Origin: Acidobacteriaceae bacterium
Lineage (GTDB): Bacteria > Acidobacteriota > Terriglobia > Terriglobales > Acidobacteriaceae
Direction of reading: 5' to 3'
Length of the DNA stretch: 64,000 nucleotides
Assembly: GCA_035944135.1 (NCBI GenBank)
Contig: DASZBM010000002.1
Span: forward strand, 1,550,001-1,614,000
A program made the position numbers and the translations under genes. The notes beneath the pieces were generated by a model that worked only from the letters and a program-made list of their open reading frames with translations, was not told where the DNA came from and did not search any database. Shown here piece after piece: positions 44,967 to 54,637 of the stretch; within the stretch, counting starts at the first letter, position 1, and each line of letters opens with the position of its first letter.

Positions 44967-45855
44967 AGGCAACGAGATTCATCGCTGGGCCGAGCGCCAC
45001 AGCGCCGCACTCACTGGTAAGAAGCTGCGCGTGGAGTCGCCGAACGGCCGCTTCCCCGACGCCGACGAGCTGGATAACCGCAAGCTCGAGCGCGTGCTCG
45101 CCAAAGGCAAGCACCTCGGCTACGTGTTCGGCAAAGATCGCATTCTGCACGTGCACCTGGGCCGCTATGGCGATTGGACCGAGGGGCAGATGCCGCTCGC
45201 TGAGCCGAAGGGCGCGCTGCGGTTGCGCATGTGGCCCGTCGGCGCGAAGCCGCGCAAGGACGCAGCCACACCAAACAAGCGCCACGGCTGGTACTCGTCG
45301 GATGATGGCACGAGCGCACTCATTCCGGAGCAGATCGACTGGCTGGAACTCCGCGGCGCGTCAGCCTGCCAGCTCTGGACCGACGCCAACTGGCAGGCGC
45401 TGCTCGCACGCCTCGGCCCCGATGCCCTCGATGGCGACGATCCGCAGCCCGCCTTCGATCGCATTCTCAGCGCGAAGACGCCGATTGCTGTGCTTCTGAT
45501 GGACCAGACCGTACTCTCGGGGATCGGAAACATCTACCGCGCGGAACTGCTCTATCGCGCGCGGCTGGACCCCTTCACGGAGGGCCGCGAGGTGCCTCTG
45601 CAGACGCTGAAAGCCATCTGGAAGGATTCCATTCCGCTGCTCCGCGCGGGCATGCTCGACCGCCGCATTGTCACCACGCGCGCCAAGGACAGGCCAACGA
45701 AGAAGACCGGTCAGCCGCCCAAGGAGGAGGTCCACTACGCCTACCGCCGGCACGGGAAGCCATGCTTCGTCTGTGGCACAAAGATTCAGCGCCGCGACAT
45801 CGCCGGCCGCACGCTCTATTGGTGCCCGGTGTGTCAGGCTGCTACACCTCGATGA
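44959..45855 (+). CDS. nei: Fpg/Nei-family DNA glycosylase (endonuclease VIII type)
   Basis: Base-excision repair glycosylase/AP lyase for oxidised bases, 298 residues. The start must be TTG 44959, because the family needs Pro at position 2 as the Schiff-base nucleophile; from there the protein begins MPEGNEIHRWAERH with Glu3. The helix-two-turn-helix appears in VLSGIGNIYRAELLYRA, and the C-terminal zinc finger has CFVCGTKIQRRDIAGRTLYWCPVC. The PEG-NEIHR start resembles Nei more than Fpg. It overlaps the upstream gene and lies 48 bases before dnaJ. Confidence 0.92.
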   Translation: MPEGNEIHRWAERHSAALTGKKLRVESPNGRFPDADELDNRKLERVLAKGKHLGYVFGKDRILHVHLGRYGDWTEGQMPLAEPKGALRLRMWPVGAKPRKDAATPNKRHGWYSSDDGTSALIPEQIDWLELRGASACQLWTDANWQALLARLGPDALDGDDPQPAFDRILSAKTPIAVLLMDQTVLSGIGNIYRAELLYRARLDPFTEGREVPLQTLKAIWKDSIPLLRAGMLDRRIVTTRAKDRPTKKTGQPPKEEVHYAYRRHGKPCFVCGTKIQRRDIAGRTLYWCPVCQAATPR

Positions 45856-45903
45856 TGCGTCTACCCTCTCGGCGCATCTGTAGAGTAAGTTGAGAACAAG
45901 ACT

Positions 45904-47151
45904 ATGGCAGGACCAAAGAGCAAGGACTACTACGGCGTACTCGGCGTCAAGAAGGCGGCCACGCAGGACGAGATCCGCAAGGCCTTTCGCAAGCTCGCGC
46001 GCAAGTACCACCCCGACGTGAACCCCGGGGATAAAAAAGCCGAGGAAAAATTCAAAGAAATCTCCGAGGCCAACGACGTTCTCTCCGACGAGAAGAAGCG
46101 GAAGGTCTACGACCAGCTCGGCTTCTACTCCGACAACATCGACCCCGCCGCGGCCGAAGCGTATGCTCGCGCGGGCGGCGGTGCAGGTGCCGCCGGCGGC
46201 TTCGGCGGGGGTCGCGGAGCAGCCGACCAGGGTGTTCCGTTCGACTTCTCCGGCTTTGACTTCTCCGGCTTCACACCTGAGGGCCGGCGCACACAGCAGA
46301 CAGAATCCACCGGCTTCGGCTCCAGCTTCCGCGACATCTTCGGCAGCATGTTCAGCGGCGGTGGTGGCGGCCGCCAACCTCGCGGTCCGCAACCCGGCAC
46401 CGATCTTGAATACCAGGTGGAGATCGACTTCTGGACCGCAATCCGTGGAGGCATCACGCGCCTGGAAATTCAGCGCCAGTCACCCTGCCCGACCTGCAAG
46501 GGCACGGGCGCCGTAGGTAAGCCCATGGAATGCCCGGAGTGCCACGGTACCGGGCAGGTGCAACAGACCGGCGGCCGCATGAAGTTCAACATTCAGTGCC
46601 CGCGCTGCGGAGGTTCGGGCAAGGTGCAGAACAATTGCCCGACCTGCGATGGCGCCGGCGTCATCACGCGCCATGAGCCGCTCGAGTTCCGCATCAAGCC
46701 GGGCACGCGTGACGGGCAGCGAATCCGCCTCCCCGGCAAGGGCAACGCCGGCACGGAAGGCGCGGCTGCGGGTGATCTGTTTCTCATCATCCGCGTTGGG
46801 CATCACAAGCTGTTTCGCCGGGTTGCCGATGACATCCACATCACTGTCCCGGTCACCGCGATGGAGGCTGCACTCGGCGCGCGGATCGAGGTGCCGACCA
46901 TCGATGGTGACGGCCATCATGCCGGACGCGCGCAGCTTAAGATTCCTCCCGGGACGCAGACGGGACAGAAGCTGCGGATGCGCGAGAAGGGCGTGCCCAG
47001 CGCCACACGAGAAGGCCAGCGCGGCGATGAGATCGTTGAGATCAAAATCGTCGTTCCGAAGATTCAGGATGAGCGCTCAAAAGAAATTCTGCGCGAGCTT
47101 CAGCGACTCAATCCGGAAGACCCGCGCGCCGATCTCTTCAACGAGCTCTAA
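45904..47151 (+). CDS. dnaJ: Chaperone DnaJ
   Basis: Hsp40 co-chaperone that stimulates DnaK ATPase, 415 residues. The J domain has HPD at residues 36-38. A long Gly/Phe linker follows (about 85-150), then four zinc-binding CxxCxGxG repeats ([32 protein letters not shown]) and the C-terminal peptide-binding domain with [17 protein letters not shown]. The linker between J domain and zinc fingers is longer than usual. dnaK lies about 2.1 kb upstream on the same strand. Confidence 0.95.
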   Translation: MAGPKSKDYYGVLGVKKAATQDEIRKAFRKLARKYHPDVNPGDKKAEEKFKEISEANDVLSDEKKRKVYDQLGFYSDNIDPAAAEAYARAGGGAGAAGGFGGGRGAADQGVPFDFSGFDFSGFTPEGRRTQQTESTGFGSSFRDIFGSMFSGGGGGRQPRGPQPGTDLEYQVEIDFWTAIRGGITRLEIQRQSPCPTCKGTGAVGKPMECPECHGTGQVQQTGGRMKFNIQCPRCGGSGKVQNNCPTCDGAGVITRHEPLEFRIKPGTRDGQRIRLPGKGNAGTEGAAAGDLFLIIRVGHHKLFRRVADDIHITVPVTAMEAALGARIEVPTIDGDGHHAGRAQLKIPPGTQTGQKLRMREKGVPSATREGQRGDEIVEIKIVVPKIQDERSKEILRELQRLNPEDPRADLFNEL

Positions 47152-47180
47152 CCGGCGCAGCGGGCCTTGATCCGCTTTAT

Positions 47181-47699
47181 CTAGGCGGCAGCCTCGCCCG
47201 CCAGAGCGGGCGCGGACGCACGCTGAGGACGCAGCAGCAGATAAAACGCAACGCCATGCGTAATCATGAGCACCGGCACGTAGAGAATCGGAATCCAGTA
47301 CGTCGCGCCTAGCTGCCCGGCCACGGCAGGAAGTCCCTCCATTGTGGCGTGATAGTAGTCGATGAGAATGTCGGCCGCTCCCGCCAAATTAAATGCGATT
47401 ACAAGCGCAGTGAAGAGCGGACGCACGCGCACTGCGAGCAGCGCCGCAATCGCCAGCAGTCCTGTCGCGAAGTCTCCGTAAGCAGCGAAGCGGGCAAAGG
47501 TCGCAGGCAGCGTGCCAACGACTCCCGGAAGGATGAACACAAGCCCGAAGAAGCGGAAGCTATGCAATGTAGCGATGGCGCGCTGCGTGTCGATCCAATT
47601 CATTGAGCGGAGCTTCGGCCGAATATATGTGCCGAAGAGGAGAAACCACGCTACATAACCTAAGACGAGTTGCGTCGGGAAAATAATTTCTGGCGACAT
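47181..47699 (-). CDS. Hypothetical four- to five-TM membrane protein
   Basis: 172 residues, starting MSPEIIFPTQLVLGYVAWFLLFG, with hydrophobic segments near 10-25, 48-68, 75-95, 95-115 and 130-155. No family recognised with confidence. GGAGGG precedes the ATG and a consensus TATAAT lies 25 bases upstream. It is divergent from a TetR regulator, 127 bases apart, so it is the likely target of that regulator. Confidence 0.75.
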   Translation of the reverse strand: MSPEIIFPTQLVLGYVAWFLLFGTYIRPKLRSMNWIDTQRAIATLHSFRFFGLVFILPGVVGTLPATFARFAAYGDFATGLLAIAALLAVRVRPLFTALVIAFNLAGAADILIDYYHATMEGLPAVAGQLGATYWIPILYVPVLMITHGVAFYLLLRPQRASAPALAGEAAA

Positions 47700-47723
47700 A
47701 TCGCCCTCCTATAGCGTGATGGG

Positions 47724-47729
47724 ATTATA
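47724..47729 (-). promoter_or_regulatory. -10 element of the membrane-protein gene
   Basis: Perfect TATAAT on the minus strand, 25 bases before the start codon. A TTGAGT at 47750-47745 is a possible but closely spaced -35 element. Confidence 0.6.
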
Positions 47730-47813
47730 GCCGTCATCCAATAGACTCAAATTTTTCTTTAGAGCCAACTCGAGATTTCTTATGTCGGTTCCATGAGATG
47801 ATCAAGGACATCC

Positions 47814-47819
47814 TATAAT
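47814..47819 (+). promoter_or_regulatory. -10 element of the TetR gene, leaderless layout
   Basis: Perfect TATAAT ending seven bases before the ATG at 47827, so transcription would start at or next to the start codon and the mRNA would have no leader. An ATGTC/GACAT inverted pair flanks the region just upstream and could be the regulator's own operator. Confidence 0.6.
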
Positions 47820-47826
47820 CAACGCG

Positions 47827-48402
47827 ATGCGCTACCAGCCTGAACACAAAGCCGAAGTCCGCCACAAGATCGTCAAAGACGCCTCCCGTCGTGTGCGCAA
47901 GCAGGGATTGTCCGGTGCCGCGGTCGCCACTGTAATGCACGACGCGGGTCTGACCCACGGCGGCTTCTACAAGCACTTCGAAAACAAGGATCAGCTGCTG
48001 TTGGAATCGCTCAGCGAAGGTTTTCGGCAGATCGCCGACATGCTCGTGCAGGCCACGGAGAAGTCCAAACCCGGGAGCGCCTGGAAGACGATCGTAAACA
48101 TCTACCTCAGCCCGGAGCACGCCGATCACCCGGAGCGTGGCTGCCCCCTGGCTGCACTCGCGCCCGAACTCGCGCGCGTCGACAAGGCGATGAAGCCGCG
48201 GATTCTCGAAGAACTGAGCAACTATAAGGCCCGAATGCTACCGTTTATGCCCGGGCGCCGCTCCGCAGAGAGAGAGCGCAACTTCATCTCCATTTTTTCA
48301 ACCATGCTCGGAGCAATAGCCATTGCACGAATACTGCCCGATCCCGCGGCACGAGCGAAGGTCCTCAAGAGCGCGCGAGACTTTCTTTCGCGTAGCTTCT
48401 GA
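47827..48402 (+). CDS. TetR/AcrR-family transcriptional regulator
   Basis: 191-residue repressor-type protein. The N-terminal helix-turn-helix is seen in GLSGAAVATVMHDAGLTHGGFYKHFENKDQLL (residues about 28-60). The C-terminal ligand domain has the short motif ERGCPLAALAPELAR, found in the TetR group near regulators of the AcuR/NemR kind. The ligand is unknown. It has no ribosome site, in line with a leaderless start. The divergent membrane gene is the probable target. Confidence 0.86.
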   Translation: MRYQPEHKAEVRHKIVKDASRRVRKQGLSGAAVATVMHDAGLTHGGFYKHFENKDQLLLESLSEGFRQIADMLVQATEKSKPGSAWKTIVNIYLSPEHADHPERGCPLAALAPELARVDKAMKPRILEELSNYKARMLPFMPGRRSAERERNFISIFSTMLGAIAIARILPDPAARAKVLKSARDFLSRSF

Positions 48403-48514
48403 TGGCCACATTCACCATCCCCACGCTCGATCAACGGCTTGCACGCGCGGCCCGCATCGAACGATGTAACCCCTTGCGTTGACTCCACCGCAACTCTCAC
48501 CTAGGCTGAGCGCA

Positions 48515-49693
48515 ATGCCCTCTGCGCGCTTTCGAGCGGCCACAGGCCGCCGCGACCCTGCACTCGACGGCCTGCGCGGAGTCGCCATCCTGCTCGTCTA
48601 CATCTTTCACTACGGTGGCGGCCTGCGCTCCACAAATCCGCTCGTGCGCGGTCTGGGATACTTCACCGAAACCGGTTGGACCGGCGTCATCCTCTTCTTC
48701 GCGCTCTCCGGGTTCCTCATCACCGGCAGCCTGTGGGACTCACGCGAGGAACGGGATGTTCTGCGCAATTTCTACGCGCGACGCGTGCTCCGAATTTTTC
48801 CGCTCTACTACGCCGTCGTGCTCATCGCACTCCTCGCCTCGGTCGCGCGCGGCACGCGCCTCGCCGAGCTCACGCCGGTTCTTCTCTACGCTGGCTTTCT
48901 GCAAAATCTTCCCGGCCTCGTCAGCACAGCGCTGCTGCCCATCTCGCCGCTTCCGCTCTTCCATCTCTGGAGCCTGGCAGTAGAGGAGCAGTTTTATATC
49001 GTCTGGCCGGCGCTGGTCCTGTTCTCCGGCACGCGCTCGCGGGCACTGAACCTCAGCCTCTGGATCGTGGCGCTTTCTGAGGTCTTTCGCATCCTCACCC
49101 ATCTGCCGATCGTCCCGCCCGATTTCGCCGCTACGCTCGATCCCTTCCTGCTGACGCACGCGGGCACGCTCGCGCTCGGCGCCGCTCTCGCACTCGCGCT
49201 ACGGGGCCCACAGTGGCCGCTGGTCGAGCGCTGGGCGGTTACTGCCTTCTGGTCCGGCATCGTGCTCTACCTGCTTGCCAGCTGGCGCTCCGGCAGCTTT
49301 TATCTCTCGCCTTATCCGCAGTTCACCGTCGGCCTGCTGGGTGTTGGAATCGCCTCTACCGCAATCATTCCCATCGCGATGCGAACCGGCCGCCTGCGCC
49401 TCATTTTGTCTTCGCCGCCTCTGCGTTTTCTCGGCCGCATCAGCTATGGCTTCTACGTGCTGCACATCTTCATCGAGCCGCTGATTGATGTCCTCGGCGG
49501 CCGCGCCGCACATGCAACCTCAGGCGCGACGTACCAGCTCGCGCGTTTTCTCATCGCCTTCCCCATCACCGTCGCGCTCGCGTCGCTCTCCTACTATTTC
49601 TTCGAGCTTCCCATTCTGCGTTACAAGCGCCGCTTCCCGATGCATTCACCGCTTCCGCCGCAGGCACACGTCTCTACGACACCAAATTCATAG
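48515..49693 (+). CDS. OafA/YrhL-type acyltransferase
   Basis: Integral-membrane acyltransferase (family acyltransferase 3), 392 residues and about ten TM segments, which acylates sugars of surface polymers or antibiotics. The N-terminal DPALDGLRGVAILLVYIFHYGG carries the conserved His, and FFALSGFLITGSLWD, FYARRVLRIFPLYY and WSLAVEEQFYIVWP are all family motifs. TTG 48479 is an alternative start. It stands alone, 110 bases before the DHA2 exporter. Confidence 0.9.
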   Translation: MPSARFRAATGRRDPALDGLRGVAILLVYIFHYGGGLRSTNPLVRGLGYFTETGWTGVILFFALSGFLITGSLWDSREERDVLRNFYARRVLRIFPLYYAVVLIALLASVARGTRLAELTPVLLYAGFLQNLPGLVSTALLPISPLPLFHLWSLAVEEQFYIVWPALVLFSGTRSRALNLSLWIVALSEVFRILTHLPIVPPDFAATLDPFLLTHAGTLALGAALALALRGPQWPLVERWAVTAFWSGIVLYLLASWRSGSFYLSPYPQFTVGLLGVGIASTAIIPIAMRTGRLRLILSSPPLRFLGRISYGFYVLHIFIEPLIDVLGGRAAHATSGATYQLARFLIAFPITVALASLSYYFFELPILRYKRRFPMHSPLPPQAHVSTTPNS

Positions 49694-49801
49694 TCGACCG
49701 AACATCGGCCACCCCGCATCCGATTTCCGCCTCAGGCATCCAAAGCAAGGTGGCGACTTTGCTCGCCCTATCCCCGCACGACGGAAGCAGGCACAGGACG
49801 C

Positions 49802-51403
49802 ATGGCAAGCGCTACCGCGACGCTCGACCAATCCACGGCCGCTGAGGCGCCGCAGGAGGTCACGCAGGGCGTAAACCCGTGGATCATCGCAGCGTCTGTC
49901 ATGCTTGCCACTTTCATGGAGGTGCTCGATACCGCGATCGCCTCCGTCGCGCTTCCCTACATCGCGGGCTCGCTCTCTGCGTCGACTGATCAAGCTACCT
50001 GGGTGCTCACCAGCTACCTCGTCGCGAACGCCATCATCCTTCCGGCGTCCAACTGGTTTTCGCTCCGCTTCGGCCGCAAACGCTTCCTCGTCACCTGCGT
50101 CATCATCTTCACCATCGCCAGCTTCGCCTGCGGTGCCGCGCCGACCCTTGGCTTCATCCTCTTTGCGCGCGTGATCCAGGGAGCAGGCGGCGGCGCACTG
50201 CAGCCACTCTCGCAGGCCATCCTGCTCGAGAGTTTCCCTCCGCGCAAGCGTGGTGCGGCAATGGCGGTTTTCGCCTTTGGTGTCGTCGTCGCTCCGGTGC
50301 TCGGCCCCACGCTCGGCGGCTGGCTCACAGACACCTACTCGTGGCGCTACGCCTTCTACATCAACATCCCCATCGGCGCGCTCGCGGTCTTCATGATCAG
50401 CCGCTTCGTCCACGACCCGCCGTACATCTCTAAAGCGAAGGTCGCGCGCTTCGATAAGATCGGCTTCGGCACGCTTGCCGTCTGGAGCGGCTGCCTGCAG
50501 ATCATCCTCGACAAGGGCCAGGAGGTCGACTGGTTCGGCGCCATCTGGCTGCGCTGGGCTTGCGTCTTCTTCGTCCTCTCGTTCTGCTGGTTCATCTATC
50601 AGTCCTGGTGGGGCAAAGATCCTCTTGTCGATCTCAAGGTACTCAAAGATCGCAACTTCCTCATCGGCTGCGCGCTCATCTTCCTCTTCGGGATCGCCAT
50701 CTACTCCACGGTCACCGTTCTTCCGCTCTTCTATCAGGAGCTGATGGGCTACACCGCCTTCACCGCGGGCCTCGTCGTCGCGCCGCGCGGTCTCGGCGCC
50801 ATCTGTGGCATGCCGGTTATCGGGTATTTGTCGAACAAAGCCGACCCGCGTTATTTGCTCACCTTCGGCTTCATCACCTTCGGTCTCACCACGCTCTACT
50901 TCGGCTCCATCACCACCCAGATCTCGCCGACGACCCTCTTCCTTCCGATCCTCATCACCGGCTTCGGCCTCAGCTTCGTCTTCGTGCCCATCAACACCGC
51001 GGCCTATGGCACGCTGCGCAACGACCAGATCGGCAACGCCAGCGGCCTCTTCAACCTGATGCGCAACGTCGGTGGTTCCATCGGCATCTCCATCGCCACC
51101 ACGCTGCTCGTGCGCCGCGCGGACGTCCACCAGAACGAGATCGTCAATCACGTTCCGCAGACCGGCATCGCCTTCCAGAACAGCGTGCAAGGCGCACAGC
51201 ATTTCCTCAACGGCCAATTCGGTCCCAGCAACGCCGCCGGAGCCGCACAGGCCAGCCTCTACGGCCAACTACTCCACCAGGCTTCCACCTGGGCCTTCGT
51301 CGACGTCTTCCGCTGGCTCTCGCTACTCAGCGCCGGCTGCGTCATCGTCGTGTGGTTGTTCAAGAAAGTGAAGCCCGGCCGCGGCCCCGCCGGAGCGCAC
51401 TAA
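49802..51403 (+). CDS. DHA2-family MFS efflux permease (EmrB/QacA type)
   Basis: Fourteen-TM drug-proton antiporter of 533 residues. Motif D1-like LATFMEVLDTAIASVALPYIA is in TM1, motif A in NWFSLRFGRKRFLVTC, and motif C near VVVAPVLGPTLGGWL in TM5. Most relatives act with an EmrA membrane-fusion protein and an outer-membrane channel; neither is next to it here. A strong terminator follows. Confidence 0.92.
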   Translation: MASATATLDQSTAAEAPQEVTQGVNPWIIAASVMLATFMEVLDTAIASVALPYIAGSLSASTDQATWVLTSYLVANAIILPASNWFSLRFGRKRFLVTCVIIFTIASFACGAAPTLGFILFARVIQGAGGGALQPLSQAILLESFPPRKRGAAMAVFAFGVVVAPVLGPTLGGWLTDTYSWRYAFYINIPIGALAVFMISRFVHDPPYISKAKVARFDKIGFGTLAVWSGCLQIILDKGQEVDWFGAIWLRWACVFFVLSFCWFIYQSWWGKDPLVDLKVLKDRNFLIGCALIFLFGIAIYSTVTVLPLFYQELMGYTAFTAGLVVAPRGLGAICGMPVIGYLSNKADPRYLLTFGFITFGLTTLYFGSITTQISPTTLFLPILITGFGLSFVFVPINTAAYGTLRNDQIGNASGLFNLMRNVGGSIGISIATTLLVRRADVHQNEIVNHVPQTGIAFQNSVQGAQHFLNGQFGPSNAAGAAQASLYGQLLHQASTWAFVDVFRWLSLLSAGCVIVVWLFKKVKPGRGPAGAH

Positions 51404-51433
51404 TCCGCACTCTCAAAGCAGCGGTGCACTCTA

Positions 51434-51470
51434 AGACCAAGGCCTGCCGAGTTGGCAGGCCTTGGTCTTT
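51434..51470. terminator. Bidirectional terminator between DHA2 exporter and GH3
   Basis: A 15-base perfect stem (arms 51434-51448 and 51454-51468, beginning AGACCAAGG) with a five-base loop, then TTGTTGTT on the plus strand. It separates two convergent genes. Confidence 0.85.
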
Positions 51471-51479
51471 GTTGTTGTA

Positions 51480-51504
51480 ATCCCCCTAAAGGGATCTGCT
51501 TTTG
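51480..51504. repeat. REP-like element, copy 1 (ATCTGCTTTTG family)
   Basis: ATCCCCCTAAAGGGATCTGC followed by TTTTG: a short hairpin plus an ATCTGCTTTTG tail. The same design occurs at 54640-54663. Confidence 0.7.
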
Positions 51505-51520
51505 TGTTTGAAGGCCGGCC

Positions 51521-53695
51521 TTACCGCGCCGTGAACGTCGCCTCCAGCGGCGTCTCCGCCGACGACGGCCCAGCCATCACGTGATACTCGCCGCTTGGCC
51601 GCGTCCAGCGCTTCGCGGCAACATCCCAGATCGACTCATAGATCGGATCGACATCCATCGTCACCGTTTTGCTCTCGCCCGCCGCCAACTCGACTTTCCT
51701 GTAGCCAATCAGCCGCTTCCACGGCTCGCCCGCGCTCTCCGGCAGGTGCACGTAAACTTCCGCAACCTCCGCCCCCGCACGCGCGCCCGTATTCGTCACG
51801 GTTAACGTCACCGACTCACCATCGTGCCCGACCTTCAAATCCGAATACTTGAATGTCGTGTACGACAGGCCGAAGCCGAACGGAAACAGCACCGGCTTCT
51901 TCTGCGACTCGTACCACTTGTATCCAACCGCCGCGCCCTCGATGTTGTAATCCACCTTGAAGCTCAGCACACCGTTTTTCACGGGTGGCGGAGGCTGCGC
52001 AATCTTCGTGCGCGGTAGCTCATCCTCGCTGCGCGGGAAGGTCATTGGCAGCTTGCCGCTCGGGTTCACCTGACCGAACAACAGCCGCGCGACGGCATCA
52101 GCTCCCTTCGATCCGCCGTACCAAGCCTCCAGTACCGCACTCGTGCTGTCCAGCCACGGCATCGTCACAGCCGTTCCAGTCTCCAGCACGACTACGGTGT
52201 GCGGATTCGCCTTCGCGACTGCCTCAATCAACTTGTCCTGGTTGCCAGGCAGCGAGAGATTCTCGAGATCGTTGCCCTCCGCCTCGAACTGCCAGGCGAA
52301 CACAATCGCCACATCCGCAGCCTTCGCTTTCGCAACCGCATCTTCGATCCGCTCACCCGAACTGAAGCTCACCTTCGCGTTCGGCGCCTGCGCCTGGATC
52401 GCCTTCAGAGGCGACGTTGGGAACCAGACGTGTTTGCGCCACGGCGTTCCGCCAACCTGTCCCGGAGCATCAACCTGCGCCGACCCGCCGCCCGAGATCA
52501 TCCCCATATCCGCATTGAACCCAATCACCGCAATCGACTGCGCCTTCGTCGCATCCAGCGGCAAGGTGCTGCGCTCGTTCCGCAGCAGCACGACGCTTCC
52601 CTCTTCGACCTTCTGCGACACCTCAAACCCATGCTCCGGATCAACCACCCCACGCACAACGGGATCGTCGATGATCCCGCTCGCGAACTCCGCCCAGAGC
52701 ACTCGCCGCACATGATCATTCAGCTCGTCCTGCGAAACTTCTCCGTTCTCCACCGCCTGCTTCAGCTTCGCGCCATAGAACAAATCCAGCGGCTGCTCCT
52801 GATCAAGCCCCGCATGCGACGCCTTCACCGTGCTGTGCGTCGCGTCCCAGTCCGACATCACAAATCCCGGAAACTTCCACTCCGTCTTCAGCACATCATG
52901 CAGAAGCCACGTGTTCTCGCACGCGTAGTCGCCGTTCACGCCGTTATAGCTGCACATTACCGCGTCTGGGTGGCCGGTCTTCACGCCAATCTCAAATGCC
53001 AGCAGATCGCTCTCACGTCCCGCGCGCTCGCCGATTTGCGCATCCACCTCCTGCCGCCCGCTCTCCTGATCGTTGAACGCATAGTGCTTGATGTCCGAGA
53101 TCACATGCTCGCCGCCTTCGCACCGAATGCGCGCGCCGACCATCGTCCCTGCCAGCACCGGGTCCTCGCCCATGTATTCGAACGTGCGCCCATTCCGCGG
53201 ATCACGCGTGATGTTCGTCCCTCCACCCAGCGTCGCGTTGTAGCCCTGCATCCGCAGTTCATCGCCGATCAGCTTGCCGTAAGCGCACGCCGCATCAGGG
53301 TCCCAGCTCGCAGCCGATCCGACATTCGACGGCAGCGCAGTTGAGTAGCGTCCGTTGTTCGCGCTCTGCCGCACACCATACGCCGCGTCACTCATCTGGA
53401 TCGTCGGAATACCCAGCCGCGGTACACCCAGCACAAATCCGGCGCCGCCATTCGACTGGTCCTGCACGGCCTCAACCTCGGGCGGAAGGTCAGTCTGCCG
53501 CGCCATACCTTCGCCGTGCAGCAGAGCAATCTTTTCGTCCAGCGTCATCTGCTGCAGCACCAGCTCTGCGCGGCGTTCCGGCGAGAGCTTTGCGTCCATC
53601 CACGGCCGGCTCCTGTTCGAGTTCTGTCCCGATACCGTCAACGCCGTCAGGCCAAGCACTCCACAAACAGCCACACAATGGGCTACCTTCATCAC
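51521..53695 (-). CDS. bglX: Glycoside hydrolase family 3, probable beta-glucosidase
   Basis: Secreted beta-glucosidase or related exo-glycosidase, 724 residues. Signal peptide 1-23 ends VSGQ. The N-terminal barrel holds MTLDEKIALLHGEG, DQESGRQEVDAQ and the nucleophile Asp282 in FVMSDWDATHS. The second domain has SVVLLRNERSTLPLD and SGGGSAQV, followed by the C-terminal fibronectin-III-like domain (TNTGARAGAEVAEVYVH). GTG at 53695 is directly followed by an ATG; AAGGAG is best spaced for the GTG. The symbol is by family only. It precedes the uronate cluster in the same direction. Confidence 0.9.
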   Translation of the reverse strand: MMKVAHCVAVCGVLGLTALTVSGQNSNRSRPWMDAKLSPERRAELVLQQMTLDEKIALLHGEGMARQTDLPPEVEAVQDQSNGGAGFVLGVPRLGIPTIQMSDAAYGVRQSANNGRYSTALPSNVGSAASWDPDAACAYGKLIGDELRMQGYNATLGGGTNITRDPRNGRTFEYMGEDPVLAGTMVGARIRCEGGEHVISDIKHYAFNDQESGRQEVDAQIGERAGRESDLLAFEIGVKTGHPDAVMCSYNGVNGDYACENTWLLHDVLKTEWKFPGFVMSDWDATHSTVKASHAGLDQEQPLDLFYGAKLKQAVENGEVSQDELNDHVRRVLWAEFASGIIDDPVVRGVVDPEHGFEVSQKVEEGSVVLLRNERSTLPLDATKAQSIAVIGFNADMGMISGGGSAQVDAPGQVGGTPWRKHVWFPTSPLKAIQAQAPNAKVSFSSGERIEDAVAKAKAADVAIVFAWQFEAEGNDLENLSLPGNQDKLIEAVAKANPHTVVVLETGTAVTMPWLDSTSAVLEAWYGGSKGADAVARLLFGQVNPSGKLPMTFPRSEDELPRTKIAQPPPPVKNGVLSFKVDYNIEGAAVGYKWYESQKKPVLFPFGFGLSYTTFKYSDLKVGHDGESVTLTVTNTGARAGAEVAEVYVHLPESAGEPWKRLIGYRKVELAAGESKTVTMDVDPIYESIWDVAAKRWTRPSGEYHVMAGPSSAETPLEATFTAR

Positions 53696-53812
53696 GCGTC
53701 TCGCTCCTTTGCAAACAAGGCAGCCAGTCTAGCATCTCCCATGCAAGACTGGCTGCCTCTGCGTCCACAGAAAAACGATTGTCTTTTGATTTAGGCCGCC
53801 TGCCCCTCGGAT

Positions 53813-54586
53813 CTACTGATTCACGCCGCTAGCCAGGAATCCGCCATCCACCACCAGGATTTCGCCGGTCACAAACCCCGCCGCATCCGACGCCAGGTAT
53901 ACCGCCGCGCCCACCAGCTCCTCTGTCTTGCCGAACCGGCCCATCGGCGTGCGCATCCGCAGCTCCTTGCCGCGCTCGCTCTTGTCCAGCAGCTCCGCAT
54001 TCAGCGCCGTGCGGAACACACCCGGCGCAATGCCATTCACCGTCACACCCTGCGCGGACCACTCCACCGCCAGCGACCGCGTCAGCGCCCCCACCGCAGC
54101 CTTCGAGCACGCATACGCCGTCACTTCCTTCAGCGACACAAACGTGTTCAGCGACGCGATATTAATGATCCGCCCATAACCCTTCTCCAGCATCTTCCTG
54201 CCGAAGATCTGGCACGCGCGCAGCGTCCCCGTCACGTTCGTCTCCATGATCGAGTTCCACTCGTCTTCAGGAAAATCCACCGTCGGCGCGCGCTTGATCT
54301 TACCCGCCGAGTTGATCAAAATGTCGACTTTGCCAAAGGCGCCAATCGTCGCATCGCACAGCGCCTGCAAACTCGCGCGGTCACCCACATCCGACGCCAC
54401 GCGCAAGCTCCGCCGCCCACGCTCCTCAATCTGCTTCGCCGCCTCGTCCACCTGCTCCTGCCGGCGCGAGCTCGCCACAACGTCCGCGCCTGCGTCCGCC
54501 AGCCCCAGCGCCATGGCCAGGCCAATGCCCGACGTTCCACCCACCACCACCGCCGTCTTCCCGCTCAAATCAAACAAGCCTGCCAT
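53813..54586 (-). CDS. SDR, gluconate 5-dehydrogenase / KduD-like
   Basis: NAD(P)-dependent short-chain dehydrogenase, 257 residues. VVVGGTSGIGLAMA is the cofactor motif, NSAG follows strand 4, and the catalytic residues are in INIASLNTF (Ser) and YACSKAAV (Tyr, Lys). The layout and ending EILVVDGGFLASG fit gluconate 5-dehydrogenase or 2-keto-3-deoxygluconate oxidoreductase. Its place after gluconokinase and the tagaturonate epimerase supports a role in sugar-acid catabolism; the exact substrate is inferred. Confidence 0.85.
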   Translation of the reverse strand: MAGLFDLSGKTAVVVGGTSGIGLAMALGLADAGADVVASSRRQEQVDEAAKQIEERGRRSLRVASDVGDRASLQALCDATIGAFGKVDILINSAGKIKRAPTVDFPEDEWNSIMETNVTGTLRACQIFGRKMLEKGYGRIINIASLNTFVSLKEVTAYACSKAAVGALTRSLAVEWSAQGVTVNGIAPGVFRTALNAELLDKSERGKELRMRTPMGRFGKTEELVGAAVYLASDAAGFVTGEILVVDGGFLASGVNQ

Positions 54587-54637
54587 CGCCTCTCCCTCAT
54601 CTTCCGCATCGGCGCAATGCCGTTGCCTTACTTTCTG

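Noticed and set aside
49688-51268. 526-codon minus-strand open frame across the DHA2 exporter
   Set aside because: Acidic, repetitive shadow of a membrane protein gene; no domain recognised.
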